Shown here: piece after piece, positions 31,788 through 41,448 of the stretch
How positions within the stretch are numbered: the stretch's first letter is position 1
Layout of the letters: each line of letters starts with the position of its first letter
Source of the DNA: Folioceros fuciformis
Lineage: Eukaryota; Anthocerotophyta; Anthocerotopsida; Anthocerotales
Assembly (NCBI GenBank): GCA_049999805.1
Contig: JBNGIO010005082.1
Coordinates: 1 to 42,268, forward strand
DNA length: 42,268 bases
Direction of reading: 5' to 3'
Position numbers and translations under genes: made by a program
Notes under the pieces: model-generated
Seen by the model: the letters and a program-made list of their open reading frames with translations, nothing else
Databases searched by the model: none
Told to the model about the DNA's origin: nothing

Positions 31788-32132
31788 CTAACTGTGTAAC
31801 TGAGGAATATAACAGCCCGGAACGGGAACTGTGAAACCCCCGTAAAGGCAGGCTAAGATGAGGTCGGCTAAGCCGCCAGAGAGAGGGTAAGCTCCGGGGT
31901 TGGGAGTACGACACCAGCAATAGTAGGCAGCACTTATTCCCGCGCCACAGCACTCTCGCAAGTATTCCGGGCGTCCGCTGTAATCAAAATTTGCGCATTC
32001 CTGATTGTTTGGTTCGTTGACGAGACACTCAGTGGGGACATTGTCATAGGCCAGCGCTCCACGAGCCGCCCCTGCCACCATCAACACAGCTGCCAGAGCT
32101 GTCCATGCAGCCAACCTTAGGTCAGGAGACAT
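31788..32132 (-). CDS. Small secreted 8-cysteine (LTP/2S-albumin-like) protein, array copy A
   Basis: 114 residues in one exon. The start is at the ATG giving MSPDLRLAAWT, by alignment with the sister genes; another ATG in frame is at 32144. Signal peptide AAWTALAAVLMVAGAARGALA. The mature part has the eight-cysteine pattern C-X9-C-X14-CC-X9-CXC-X20-C-X11-C, that of the plant lipid-transfer/2S-albumin superfamily, with W between the CXC cysteines. The role may be lipid binding or defence; no ligand can be inferred. It is first of three tandem copies (others at 33796 and 35635), all on the minus strand. The leader contains a GAA-repeat tract (32162-32199). Confidence 0.75.
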   Translation of the reverse strand: MSPDLRLAAWTALAAVLMVAGAARGALAYDNVPTECLVNEPNNQECANFDYSGRPEYLRECCGAGISAAYYCWCRTPNPGAYPLSGGLADLILACLYGGFTVPVPGCYIPQLHS

Positions 32133-32161
32133 CGCAAGATCCAACCAAGACTGTGCGTCAA

Positions 32162-32199
32162 GGAGAAGAAGAAGAAGACGAAGAAGAAGAAGAAGAAGA
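32162..32199 (+). repeat. GAA microsatellite
   Basis: agaagaagaagacgaagaag and continuation, in the 5' leader region of the minus-strand 8-Cys gene A (reads CTT on its strand). Confidence 0.85.
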
Positions 32200-32295
32200 G
32201 GTTTCCTCTAGTCCAGTGAAGGGCGGATGAGGGAATGCAGGCCTTCGTGACGCTGGTAGGCCAGTGCATACCGGGGTGGAACATATACGCCGGCG

Positions 32296-32515
32296 AGGTG
32301 CCGGACATGAGGTTGGTGATTGTTGCTCCTCATCTGTTGAACAACTCACACTTTCGGCGTGTGATCTCTACTTCGCCTTCCACGGCCGTCACAGATGGTA
32401 CCACTGTTACCTTCTGACCTAGGGGATGCTGGGTAGCTCAAATTCGTGCCACTCCGTCCCTGTCGACAGGCAATCCATGCGGTTCATGGTGCTACGGCCT
32501 GGAAACCTTCCACTA
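32296..32515 (-). promoter_or_regulatory. Conserved upstream block, copy A
   Basis: Contains TGTTGAACAACTCA at 32335-32348, about 203 bases before the copy A start. The block is repeated upstream of the two sister genes (from 34262 and from 36110), with further matching islands (GCTCAAATTCGTGCCACTCC, CAATCCATGCG, GTGCTACGGCCTG). Confidence 0.6.
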
Positions 32516-32689
32516 AGAGCTAGCTGGCACCGGAATGGCATGTTAGCACCGACGATGAACGCACCACAAGAGTTGAACAGGCTGTGTGGCTAGCCTAGTC
32601 ATTCCCGTACGCCTGGTCCTGGTTCTGCTCCATTGAAGTCCTTCCTACCGTAGGACGCCGATCAGCATCGAGGGACGGTGAAGTGTAGA

Positions 32690-33062
32690 AGTGTTTCCTC
32701 ATTTTCTAGGATACCGATTCGCAAATTTTGACGATGCCATGAAGTACTTGCTGTTGAAGGTTTGTGCGAGAATGTGGCCGACACACCAGACGAGCCAGGT
32801 TTATCTGATTTACCTACGCGGATTACTCCTGGGGAGTTTGTTTGCTGCAAACAAAAGTTCTGACGAGTGCTACCAAGCTCTACTCACCGTAGTGAGGTCA
32901 CGAACGTACATTGGCAGAGAGTCATGTACTTTCTTACCTGCATTCGGAGCAGCATCAACAGAGGCCCCAACAAAGACGGCTCTAAGCTTTGCCGCTGGAG
33001 ATCCTACTAAGTGTAGATGCCTTTCACTTTCCATGAGTGATCACCAATCCGGCAGCCATTGA
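32690..33062 (+). other. Coding-like plus-strand stretch, unexplained
   Basis: An open frame follows a good acceptor (ttttctag, ending about 32709). The bases right after it, GATACCGATTCGCAA, resemble those after the acceptor at 34655 (GATATCAGTTCACAA). It may be one of a duplicated pair of exons or a relic within the 8-Cys array duplication. No family recognised. Confidence 0.3.
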
Positions 33063-33102
33063 TGCAACAGACGATGAAGCACCTTGGTCTCTGCTAGAGA
33101 AG

Positions 33103-33270
33103 AATGTCGAAGGGGCCCGAGGGAGTTGACAGGATATGGAAATGTGCTTGCTGATAGCAGAGTGTGTCGAAGGGGCCCGAGGGAGTTGGACAGGATATGG
33201 AAATGTGCTTGAGGGGCCCGAGGGAGTTGGACAGGATATGGAAATGTGCTTGCTGATAGCAGAGTGTGAT
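33103..33270 (+). repeat. Minisatellite with units of about 50-60 bp, three copies
   Basis: Units containing AGGGGCCCGAGGGAGTTGGA then CAGGATATGGAAATGTGCTT, two of them followed by GCTGATAGCAGAGTGTG, start near 33105, 33164 and 33211. The middle unit is shortened. A diverged single copy lies at about 34898-34965. Confidence 0.8.
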
Positions 33271-33795
33271 GCTGACGGATGTTTTGAGGATGTGACACAT
33301 GTGAAAAGAGACATCTGTGCCAGAAAAGCCTGCGCACTCAATAGAGACAAGACATGATATAAATATTAATATATTTATTCAATAGTTGTATAATCATAAT
33401 GAACATCCTGTGTTACAAGCTTCACAGGGCTTGCAATGGACGCTTGCGGAGGCTTGCGTGGCTCGGAGTTAACGAACGCAATTAGAGGAGATGCGATTTG
33501 CATTCTGAAGCTTGGACATGTTGACCGACCCGCTGAAGGTTTTCTCCAACTGGCCGACGTAGGAAATCGAAATGGTATCACCGTGGGGAGCTGCTCGGCG
33601 GCTGTGACAGCGTGCTGGAGATGAAGGGGAATCGGAGAGATGGAGGCGTTCAAAGTTCAACAGTTTGATGCTTTCTCTTATGTATTTATGCTTCAAACAT
33701 ACACAGACATAGGTAGTGTACTACCAGAGGCTTGTCGACTCTCAGCGGCAAGCTCTACATGTGCGTGCCATAGCCATTGCGCACCAGGCGACAAA
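33271..33795. other. Spacer in the 8-Cys array
   Basis: Short frames on both strands without family resemblance. AT-rich around 33360-33400. Confidence 0.3.
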
Positions 33796-34098
33796 TTACG
33801 GGGAAATGCAACTGGGAGGGGGCTCTGCAAAACCAAATGTCCCGCAAGCTGCGACCATCCCCGCCAGCGCGTTCTCCACGAGGTAAGTACCGTTCCTCCC
33901 ACACAAGCAACTGTAGATGTCTCCCACGGTGACACAGCAGTCATGGCCGCTTGTGAAGATTCCGGTGATGCTAAAATCCACGCAAGCAGTAAGTCCAGCC
34001 AAGTAAACGTAACACGGCTCCTGCGCGAACAGTCCAAGAGGCGCCACTGCCACCAGCAACAGAGTCGTCCATGCAGCCAGCTTCATGTAAGGCGACAT
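33796..34098 (-). CDS. Small secreted 8-cysteine (LTP/2S-albumin-like) protein, array copy B
   Basis: 100 residues from the ATG giving MSPYMKLAAWTTLLLV; the open frame continues upstream to about 34236, but that part is promoter-like and not shared with the sister genes. The signal peptide ends near VAPLGLFAQ. Cysteine pattern C-X9-C-X14-CC-X8-CXC-X18-C-X11-C, giving four predicted disulfides of the LTP/2S-albumin fold. The signal peptide is strongly conserved among the three copies (KLAAWT), while the mature part is conserved mainly in cysteines and spacing, which indicates fast divergence after duplication. One sequon (NGT) is present. No GPI signal at the C-terminus (ends PPPSCISP). Confidence 0.78.
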   Translation of the reverse strand: MSPYMKLAAWTTLLLVAVAPLGLFAQEPCYVYLAGLTACVDFSITGIFTSGHDCCVTVGDIYSCLCGRNGTYLVENALAGMVAACGTFGFAEPPPSCISP

Positions 34099-34261
34099 CT
34101 CAGACCGAGAGTGAAGGGAACAAGGCCCGAGGCAAGGAGAAACAGGAGAACCCGATTCCGACTTTCCGAAACTGCTCAGCCAGACGCTGGAAGTTGTGAC
34201 GCTGGTAGACGAGGTTGTGAGCGCACAGCACAGCACACAGCGAAGGGGAACTTGTAGGCTC

Positions 34262-34480
34262 CGGGGAAACGAGGTAGGTCATGGCAGCTTCTCTGTTGAA
34301 CAACTCATACCGCGTACCTCCGGCGTGAACGCTACACTTCGCGTGTGAGGACGGTCACAAATTCGTTCAGTGTCACCCTCTGATACCTGGCAGCTCAAAT
34401 TCATACCACTCCGTACTCATCGAGACTCTGGTAGTGCATGCGAATCATGGCTCTACAGCCTGCTCAACTTCCACCGGGAT
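34262..34480 (-). promoter_or_regulatory. Conserved upstream block, copy B
   Basis: TGTTGAACAACTCA at 34294-34307, about 196 bases before the copy B start, plus the islands CAGCTCAAATTCATACCACTCC and CATGCGAATCATGG shared with blocks A and C. Confidence 0.6.
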
Positions 34481-34648
34481 CTCAGTGAAATGAAAATGGG
34501 AAAGGCTCCCTAACACCGATGAAGGACAGACAAGAAGATTACCATCTAATCGTTCTCGTGAACCTGATAAACAGTACTGCTCCCTTGTTCCTCCCACCTG
34601 AAGTAAATCAATCAGCTACTAATGAAGGTGTTATAAACTTGTTCGTCC

Positions 34649-34870
34649 TTGCAGGATATCAGTTCACAACTGGAGAGGTGCTGTAAAGGTGCAGCAACAG
34701 AGGCCTCAACCAGACTGCAAATTTGGCCTCATCCAGCTGAAAAACCTTCACCAATCTGGTTAGCAGCTTCTGGTGCAACAGGCGATTCTCGTCCAAAGCC
34801 TACAGTCAGCCGGGGCCTCCTGTATCGAACTCCTGATGGGGATTCCCAAAAGGAATATTGCTTAGTCTGA
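34649..34870 (+). other. Coding-like plus-strand stretch with acceptor, unexplained
   Basis: Follows a strong acceptor (gtccttgcag, ending 34654). One frame is open to 34870. Another reads ISVHNWRGAVKVQQQRPQPD then CKFGLIQLKNLHQSG before a stop, and also looks protein-like. It could be an exon of a decayed gene that also includes 32690-33062 and 35130-35421. Family unknown. Confidence 0.3.
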
Positions 34871-35129
34871 AAAACAAGTGGGAAAACAAAACAGTGTCAT
34901 CGGAGCTCGAGGGGGTTGGAAAGGATATGTGACTGTACACTTGCTGATAGCAGAATGTGATGCTCTGGATTGTTTTCTCCCTGAGCTTCTGTTTGCATCT
35001 GGCATGCATTTTTGCAGTCTATCAAGGAATATTCAGTTCCGTTAGAATCTGCGTGTGAGATCAGAGGGGGTTCGATGGTTCGGGTACATCTGTTTGTGAC
35101 CATGTAGCTTGCATCTGCAGATTGGCCTG

Positions 35130-35421
35130 GAGATATCCTGGGCGTTGCAGGCACAATCAGCAACTGGAACGTTGAGCCTTCAACCTTTGAGTTTGGATCA
35201 TACAGTACTGAGGGACATGGAAAAAGTTCATCGATTTTTATTAATTCAGGAGACGCAACTGTGAAACTGACTGTTCGGACTCCTCATGGTGGTGCCGTGT
35301 TGGTTGCCAAACTGGGGCGGCTATGCGATGACACGAGAACCCTTCATTGCAACACTCCAAGACACGCGACCTTTCTTGCATTAAGACTTCAACCAAGTGT
35401 AGGAAAGCAGCAAGAAAAGTA
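35130..35421 (+). other. Coding-like plus-strand stretch ending in a stop, unexplained
   Basis: A frame of about 90 codons (e.g. VEPSTFEFGSYSTEGHGKSS, ATVKLTVRTPHGGAVLVAKL) with beta-strand character, ending in TAG at 35419-35421. No start or certain acceptor. Possibly the last exon of the same decayed plus-strand gene as 34649-34870. Confidence 0.3.
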
Positions 35422-35634
35422 GCCGAGTTTTGGATGGGAATCGCATTCTAAAGCTTACAAATATCTTGAGCAACCGGCTGTGAGTTGCAAGTAAAGTGAA
35501 CACCCTTGGGCATCAGAATCCATACCCTGTCCAATCTACGTCTTCTCTCAAATGTTAACACTAAGGTAGGTACTGTGGGAACATCAGCTTGTCGTCTGTC
35601 AACGGCAAACAGTAAGGTTGCCCAAAGTTGCAAC

Positions 35635-35955
35635 TTATGGCACACTACAACTCGCAAAGGGAAGTGTCAAACCAGTCGCCAAGCAACTTGCAACGAGCAC
35701 TTCCAGCGCGCTATCCACTCCAGGATCACCGTGGCTGGAAGTTTCACACAAGCACTTGTAGACGTCTTGTAAGGAGACACAGCACTGAACAAGCGCGTCG
35801 AACAGAGATCCGTTGGAGTTGAGGTCCAAGCAATCCTCTCCTCCAGGTAGGAAGTAAGCGTAACACTGTTCGCCCTGAGCGACCGCTGCGTGAGGACGTG
35901 CCACCGCTACCATGAACAGAGCTGTCCATGCAGCCAGCTTCAAGTAAGTCGACAT
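35635..35955 (-). CDS. Small secreted 8-cysteine (LTP/2S-albumin-like) protein, array copy C
   Basis: 106 residues from the ATG giving MSTYLKLAAWTALFMVAVA; an ATG two codons upstream (35961) is also possible. The signal peptide ends near HAAVAQG. Cysteine pattern C-X10-C-X15-CC-X8-CXC-X20-C-X11-C. It shares most with copy B (CCV..-D-Y-CLC). All three copies are intronless, same-strand and about 1.9 kb apart, so they arose by tandem duplication of a unit including the upstream block. Secretion to the cell wall is expected; the ligand is unknown. Confidence 0.78.
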   Translation of the reverse strand: MSTYLKLAAWTALFMVAVARPHAAVAQGEQCYAYFLPGGEDCLDLNSNGSLFDALVQCCVSLQDVYKCLCETSSHGDPGVDSALEVLVASCLATGLTLPFASCSVP

Positions 35956-36109
35956 CGTCAAGCAATACCTTTGCGTGAAGTGGACAAGGCAAGGTGCAAC
36001 AGTAGCAAAAGGCTCCGAATTGCCGAAACTGCTCAGCCAGCGTTGATCTGCTGCTGGTAGACTCGGTAGAGTGGATGACTACACCCCGCAGTGGAACTTG
36101 TAGGCCGGC

Positions 36110-36325
36110 GAGAAAACAAGATAGGTGAATGCTGCTCTTCTGTTGAACAACTCACACTCCCGGCGTGAGGACTTCAATTCGCGAGGTAAGGATTGTAGGA
36201 GGCTGTTTTAGTGTAAGTGTAACCTTCTGATACCTCGGAGCTCGAATCTGTGCCAATCCGTCCCTGTCAGAAGGTAATCCATGCGAATCATTGTGCTACG
36301 GCCTGTGAACCTTCCTCCGGGAGCT
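36110..36325 (-). promoter_or_regulatory. Conserved upstream block, copy C
   Basis: TGTTGAACAACTCA at 36141-36154, about 186 bases before the copy C start, with the islands GAGCTCGAATCTGTGCCAATCC, TCCATGCGAATCAT and GTGCTACGGCCTGTGAACCT matching blocks A and B. Confidence 0.6.
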
Positions 36326-37179
36326 CACCTCCATGGCTCCGACTGTTTGGAAAAAGTATCATGGTATCCGGCTGAAAGAGTAGGTCGCCATTATTGTGCT
36401 CCGGCCTGCGATTCGACGAAGCACATATCACGTCAAAGCGAGCTTCACCATGCCTGCAAAGCCCCGATTGCTACCTCCTCATAGTGACCAATACTGCTGC
36501 CAGTGATGGAGACGTATATATATTCATCATGCCTTAGAGCCATCTATGGTGGATCTGATGTAGTCACTCCAACTATTTCATTCAACGCATTTATTATATC
36601 CAAAATTAAAGAACCGCCATGAAGTTCGAGGGATGAGGAGATTGTTGAGTTCTTAGACTCTATTGAAGGATTGTGTTAGAGTGGGCGTAGTACATACCTA
36701 CTTTGGAAAGCTATGAGAAATTTATTCTTGTCTTTATTGTGGTGTGCAAATCTCAGGTTCCTCTGTCCGAGGAGGCCCAATCGACTCCAAAGTCCGTCGT
36801 TTGTAACTTGTCAGCGTTTTCTTGGAACGACATATTTTAGCACCACAGAAGGACTGACGTGCGTTAGGTTAGTATTTGGAGATAGCATGCGTAATGGAGG
36901 GAGATCTATGAGCCCCACGCAGCAGATTTCGTTTGGGAAGAGAAACTGTACACAAATTTTCTTGAAGAATCAAGACAATTAAAAACATCCCTCCCCTTCC
37001 CAAGGGCACACACGTAGGAGCTACCAAGGGAAGCAAATTGATTTTGATAATGTCTCTTGTAACTCATCTTGTGCCTGTGTGATCTATTCGAGATTCTGCT
37101 GCAGGCTCAGGATGACGTAGTCTGTAGGAACAAGCAGAAACGTAGCAACCTCCTCACACATCTCAAGTAATCCTATAAA
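36326..37179. other. Spacer, nothing recognised
   Basis: A frame at 36713-36982 on the plus strand has no recognisable features. No repeats or RNA genes seen. Confidence 0.35.
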
Positions 37180-38444
37180 TCAATTCCGAGGCTTTAAAAT
37201 GCGGTTCGCAACTTCTTCGAACGTAAGAACATCCTTTTTCCAGAGCCTGCAATAAAGATCCTGGACAGTTAAGCCAGAAAAGTTGGAAATGCAAATTGCT
37301 GGAATTGAGCACCGTCTGCTACTCACCAGCTATCGATACCCACGGCTTCTGCTCCTTGTTTGTCAGTAACGAAGTCATCTCCTACATGAACAGCTTCATT
37401 GGCTTGTACGGCCAGTTGTTCTGTAAAATTGTCCAAACTTAGGGTTCATGACACGTTAGCAGCATGTGGTGCCAGCACCCCACCTTCATTCCAACTTACC
37501 CAAAGCAGCTCGAAAAATCTGCGGGGCAGGCTTTTCATGACCGAGCTCTGATGAGACAATCACCGCATCAAACCTGCAAGCAGATTGTCTCATTTAAGAG
37601 GCCAAATTCTGGAAAACTGAGAGCTGTAACCGAGGGACAATAATTGACTCACAGACAGTCCACTCCAAGGTCGTGCAATATAGGCCGCAGTCTGGAGTCG
37701 AAGTTGGACACCACAGCAAGCTTCACTGCTCCGTGTAAATCCTGATTAGCATAAGGTAAAAGGGGGGAGGTAAAAAAAAAAAAAATCAGCAGCGTACCTC
37801 CTGCATCTTTCAGGGAATGCAATGCTTCCTGAGCTCCATCAGACACCTTCCAGGCATCGCCGCTAGCAAAATGCTGCATCAGGGAGCAAGACTCAGCTCG
37901 ATGTCCTGCCCCTAATTAGGGCTTGCGGCACAGGCGTGTCCTGGACTGAGACTGACTTGATACAGCTCCTCGAAGAAATCCACATCAGGACAGCCGGTTG
38001 CAGTGGCCACAGCATATCTCCAGAAGGGTCTTCCATCGCCCTGTGCATGCATGGGGGTTGCGAGAAGCCCAAAGCAACGCTGAGAAGCGAGTAAATAATG
38101 AGGGGGCTTATACGTTGTCCAATGCAACCAAATCAGCACACCTCATATCGCAAGCGCTCAGGCCATGGCTCCGTAAACGCCTTCTTGAATCCCTGCTTGA
38201 TTTCAGCTGGCGTCGTGTGCACACCGTACTTGGCTCCAATGGCAGCATACACTTCCGGCACAGGGCGTGCAGTTTCTAACAGAGTCCCTCCAACATCTAC
38301 CAGCAACGCATCGTACAGGGGCCGGCTTGGGCCTACAGAACCCCTGGCCGACGACACCTGCCACCTGAGATGCGGGATCCTGGAGGTAACTACTGGCTGC
38401 AAGAGCGGAACATTCAGCAGCGCCATTCTGCTGGACGCGGCCAT
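37180..38444 (-). CDS. HAD-superfamily hydrolase, HDHD3-like
   Basis: Seven exons on the minus strand: 38444-38142, 38040-37957, 37873-37798, 37725-37653, 37573-37500, 37420-37327 and 37246-37180, giving 256 residues with all phases closing. HAD motifs occur in order: [11 protein letters not shown] (motif I, with the catalytic Asp in DVGGT), [10 protein letters not shown] (motif II), the lysine in HEKPAPQIF (motif III) and HVGDDFVTD (motif IV). The cap-region block [20 protein letters not shown] and the C-terminal [13 protein letters not shown] match plant HDHD3-like proteins. The substrate is unknown for this family. About 45 N-terminal residues before motif I include Ser/Arg-rich sequence ([31 protein letters not shown]), which could be a plastid or mitochondrial transit peptide. 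An ATG seven codons upstream (38465) is an alternative start. Confidence 0.88.
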
Positions 38445-39114
38445 GCTTATTAGATTCACAATCAAACAGCACTAGGGCTCGGTTAACAGGGCTGCATCCG
38501 AGTTCTACAAGTGCTCTTCGGTCGAAAACCCCGTCGCCTGTCTCACGCTGGAGTTATGCCACCTCGTACTCTCAAATCTCATCTTCAAGGAAGGTTCCAA
38601 GCATGGACCAAATAGAATTATTCCATTGCCACGCGCTATCTGCGACGTTCTCCCTCCGATTTCCCCACAGCTTGCCCACTTTTGTTTCCAGAGCGGCACG
38701 CGAGCTCCCTAAGGTTTCTTGCGTCATCGCTGCAGACTGTGCTACGTGCAGTGGAGGAATTGCATCCGGTGTACAGGTATCCGCATGCATCAAGAGGCGG
38801 AGGTACGCGTTTGCTCGTTTTGCTCGGATCCAGCTCACGCTCGGTCCAGCGGCACCTTCGCTCAGGTGAGCGCCAGCAGATGCTCCGACTCAGGCGAACC
38901 TTACAATTTCGGGCGCCATTCCGTCTGGACTTGACAGACTTTCCGCTCAATTTTCGAGACTCAGACAGAAAGACCAGGCGCAATCAATTCCACTCAAGAT
39001 CCAGGCTCAACCTTCAAAACTTGCTGAGTTGAAACCCTAAATATTACGTCCTGTTAATAACAAGTGGGCAATTTCACTACCTGCAAGCTAGAATCAAAAT
39101 AGTCCCACGTCATA
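38445..39114. other. Spacer between HAD gene promoter and the TPT-like gene end
   Basis: Overlapping short frames on both strands (38572-39032) with no family resemblance. It should include the HAD gene promoter. Confidence 0.35.
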
Positions 39115-41448
39115 TCACTTCAGCAATGGAGCCCGTTGGGGAAGTGCCACCTGCAGCACGCCATTGCAAAGCAAAATAAGTCTCAAATAATTGAAGTAAT
39201 ATAAAAATAAATAAAAGCACTTACAAACATTACCTTCCTATGCTCCTCAATTCTAGCCTTGATGAAAGAATACAAAGCAACCCCAGCTATAGCAATTGCT
39301 GTTCCAACACCAGTCTGAGTCGAAATTGGATTCCCTGATGTTCCATATGTGTAAGCAAACACTTTCTCATGCGATTAATCGTGACAACACACACGAAATA
39401 TAAAACCTTACCGAAAACAAGAATAGAAAATCCAATAACAAATATTCGCTTCAAGACATTGCCAACTGCATGGGACAATGGTGCTACGCGCTCCAGTGTG
39501 TTAGTTGCAAGCTGCAAAATCATGAGAACGAGAACATAATCAACACACGATCAAATGTTAAGTGAGCACGACATTTTCTCATTCTTGAATAAGAGTATTA
39601 CGCATACCTGATTATATGTATGATAGAATAGTCCCACTAAGAGAAGATCGAATAGAAACTTTTGTAAGCCAATAGTTTGAAGAACATCTTCAATCCCATG
39701 AAGAAGTTCCTGCCCTTCCATCTGTTCTCAAAGTACCCACAAATATGTTACAATGAAATGAACTCTTCATCAAATGACGTTACTTAATTATCAATCTAGA
39801 TCTTACCAATATTGGGAGTGGGATACAGCATAGGAGTGACATTACTGTGATGTAAGCATAAACATTTGTACTATCCATACCAATCTGCAACATTGTGTTG
39901 GTGGGTTGTAAGCTCATCAAAACAAAACAGGGCATCAAACAAACAAGAGAAGAAACCAACTTGTTAAGTGTCATAGTACCATAGCCTTTTTGCTGTATAT
40001 GTTTCTATAGGTGAAAGCAACATTTGCGACCATTGCACCTGAAAATCCCAACCAATTGAAGGAAATCTCTGTCACAGACGCCATGCACACGCCTACACGA
40101 AGGTAATAAAATCAGTGATCAATCGATAATATGTCAATCTGCAATGCATCTTGACTATAATGTGTGTTTTGGAACAGGATAACATACCTACTACAACCGG
40201 GATCAAAGACAGCCATACAGTGTATGGAACTACTTGGTGTAAGATGAATCTTGTTGCTGTTGCACTGAAAAAAGGCTCCAAAGCTACATTTGAATGAAAC
40301 TTAATAAGAAACATGAGTCGAATACTATAACAATTACAAAAAAAATGGTTCATACCTTTAATGGTGTGTGTGAAAGAAACAGCCATTGTAGCAAAAGAGA
40401 TGTTTGTTGTCACATGGCCAATAGCATGGCAAATGGCTATTGGTAGAAGTAGAAAGAGTTGGTCTTTCGTGATTGTCTGTAACATGAACCCAAACGATGA
40501 AAGATTGAGGATCTCACATTCCTACAATATACAATGAGTTATTTAAGTAGCATGTCATTCAAAAACTTACAGCGCGCTTTGGGAGTCTCACAATCCATGA
40601 TATTAGACAATAAATTGTGCCCACAGTTAGCTCTATTGTTGACAAGAAACTGCCAACATGACCAAGCTAGTTAGAAAAGTACAAGAACGTTGTGCTTACT
40701 GAAAATGAATATGTACTTACTAGGGATATGGAAAGTAGTTGAGGATTTTCTTGTTGAGGATGTTGAAGATGACATTCAAGAAGTACCTAGTACATGGACA
40801 CATTAGCTGAAAGATATAGAGACAACATTATACATAGTTGTATGATGTATGAACTCCATGGATCTCTTACCACATGAAAAAGAAGAATGTTGTTAACAAT
40901 GTCGGATAATAAGCCACAAATGTTGCACGAAGTCCTCTGAAACAATCCCAAGACCAAGTTAATTAGGAATGGATCACCACAATCTAGTCTCTTCCTCCCC
41001 ATGACCATATCAAGTTTGTTAAAACAAACATTGAGTAAACAACAGAGATGGAAAAACACATAAATGCAAAAGAAGAGAATTGCCCACAAAAAGGTAATTG
41101 GCTGAAACCCCATAAATGGGAAAGAGGGGAAATGCCCACAAAAAGGTGATGGGCCGAAAACACATGAATGTGAAAGAGGAGAACTGCCCACAAAAAGGTG
41201 ATAGGCCAAAAACACATAAATGCCAAAGAGGAGAACCGCCCACAAAAAGATGATGGCTCGAAGAAGAAGAAGAATATACCCCAAAACAGCATAGGTAGCA
41301 AGACAAAGTACGTGAGATAATAAACTTACTTTGATGCAGAAGAAACTTGAGGGTCCCCATCCTCGTGTTCTAACAATGGCGCTTGAAGCTCATCCACAAC
41401 CACTTCATCATTTGCCATCCCGGTAGAAATACTTCTACTACAACTCAT
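39115..41448 (-). CDS. Triose-phosphate/phosphate translocator (TPT) family transporter with atypical short N-terminus
   Basis: Twelve exons on the minus strand: 41448-41330, 40936-40871, 40786-40721, 40649-40571, 40476-40356, 40283-40188, 40092-39980, 39884-39807, 39721-39608, 39511-39412, 39334-39234 and 39150-39115, giving 362 residues; every phase closes. The core follows plant [97 protein letters not shown]. The Thr/His/Lys of SFTHTIK, the Tyr of YNQ and the KR pair that bind the phosphate substrate are all kept, so exchange of triose phosphate or a relative for phosphate is likely. The N-terminus before the first helix is only about 50 residues and acidic ([20 protein letters not shown]), unlike a stromal transit peptide. 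The last exon is tiny and the least certain. Introns are markedly AT-rich. Confidence 0.88.
41090..41265 (+). repeat. Minisatellite of about 57 bp in TPT intron 1, about 3.5 units
   Basis: Units with GCCCACAAAAAGGTGATgGG followed by cgAAAACaCATaAATG and GAAAGAGGAGAA recur from about 41090 to 41265, with point differences. It lies wholly in the first intron of the TPT-like gene. Confidence 0.8.

Noticed and set aside
34649-35421. Possible raffinose synthase C-terminal exons
   Set aside because: Segments such as CKFGLIQLKNL and FEFGSYST loosely recall raffinose synthase blocks, but order and spacing do not hold, so no name was assigned.
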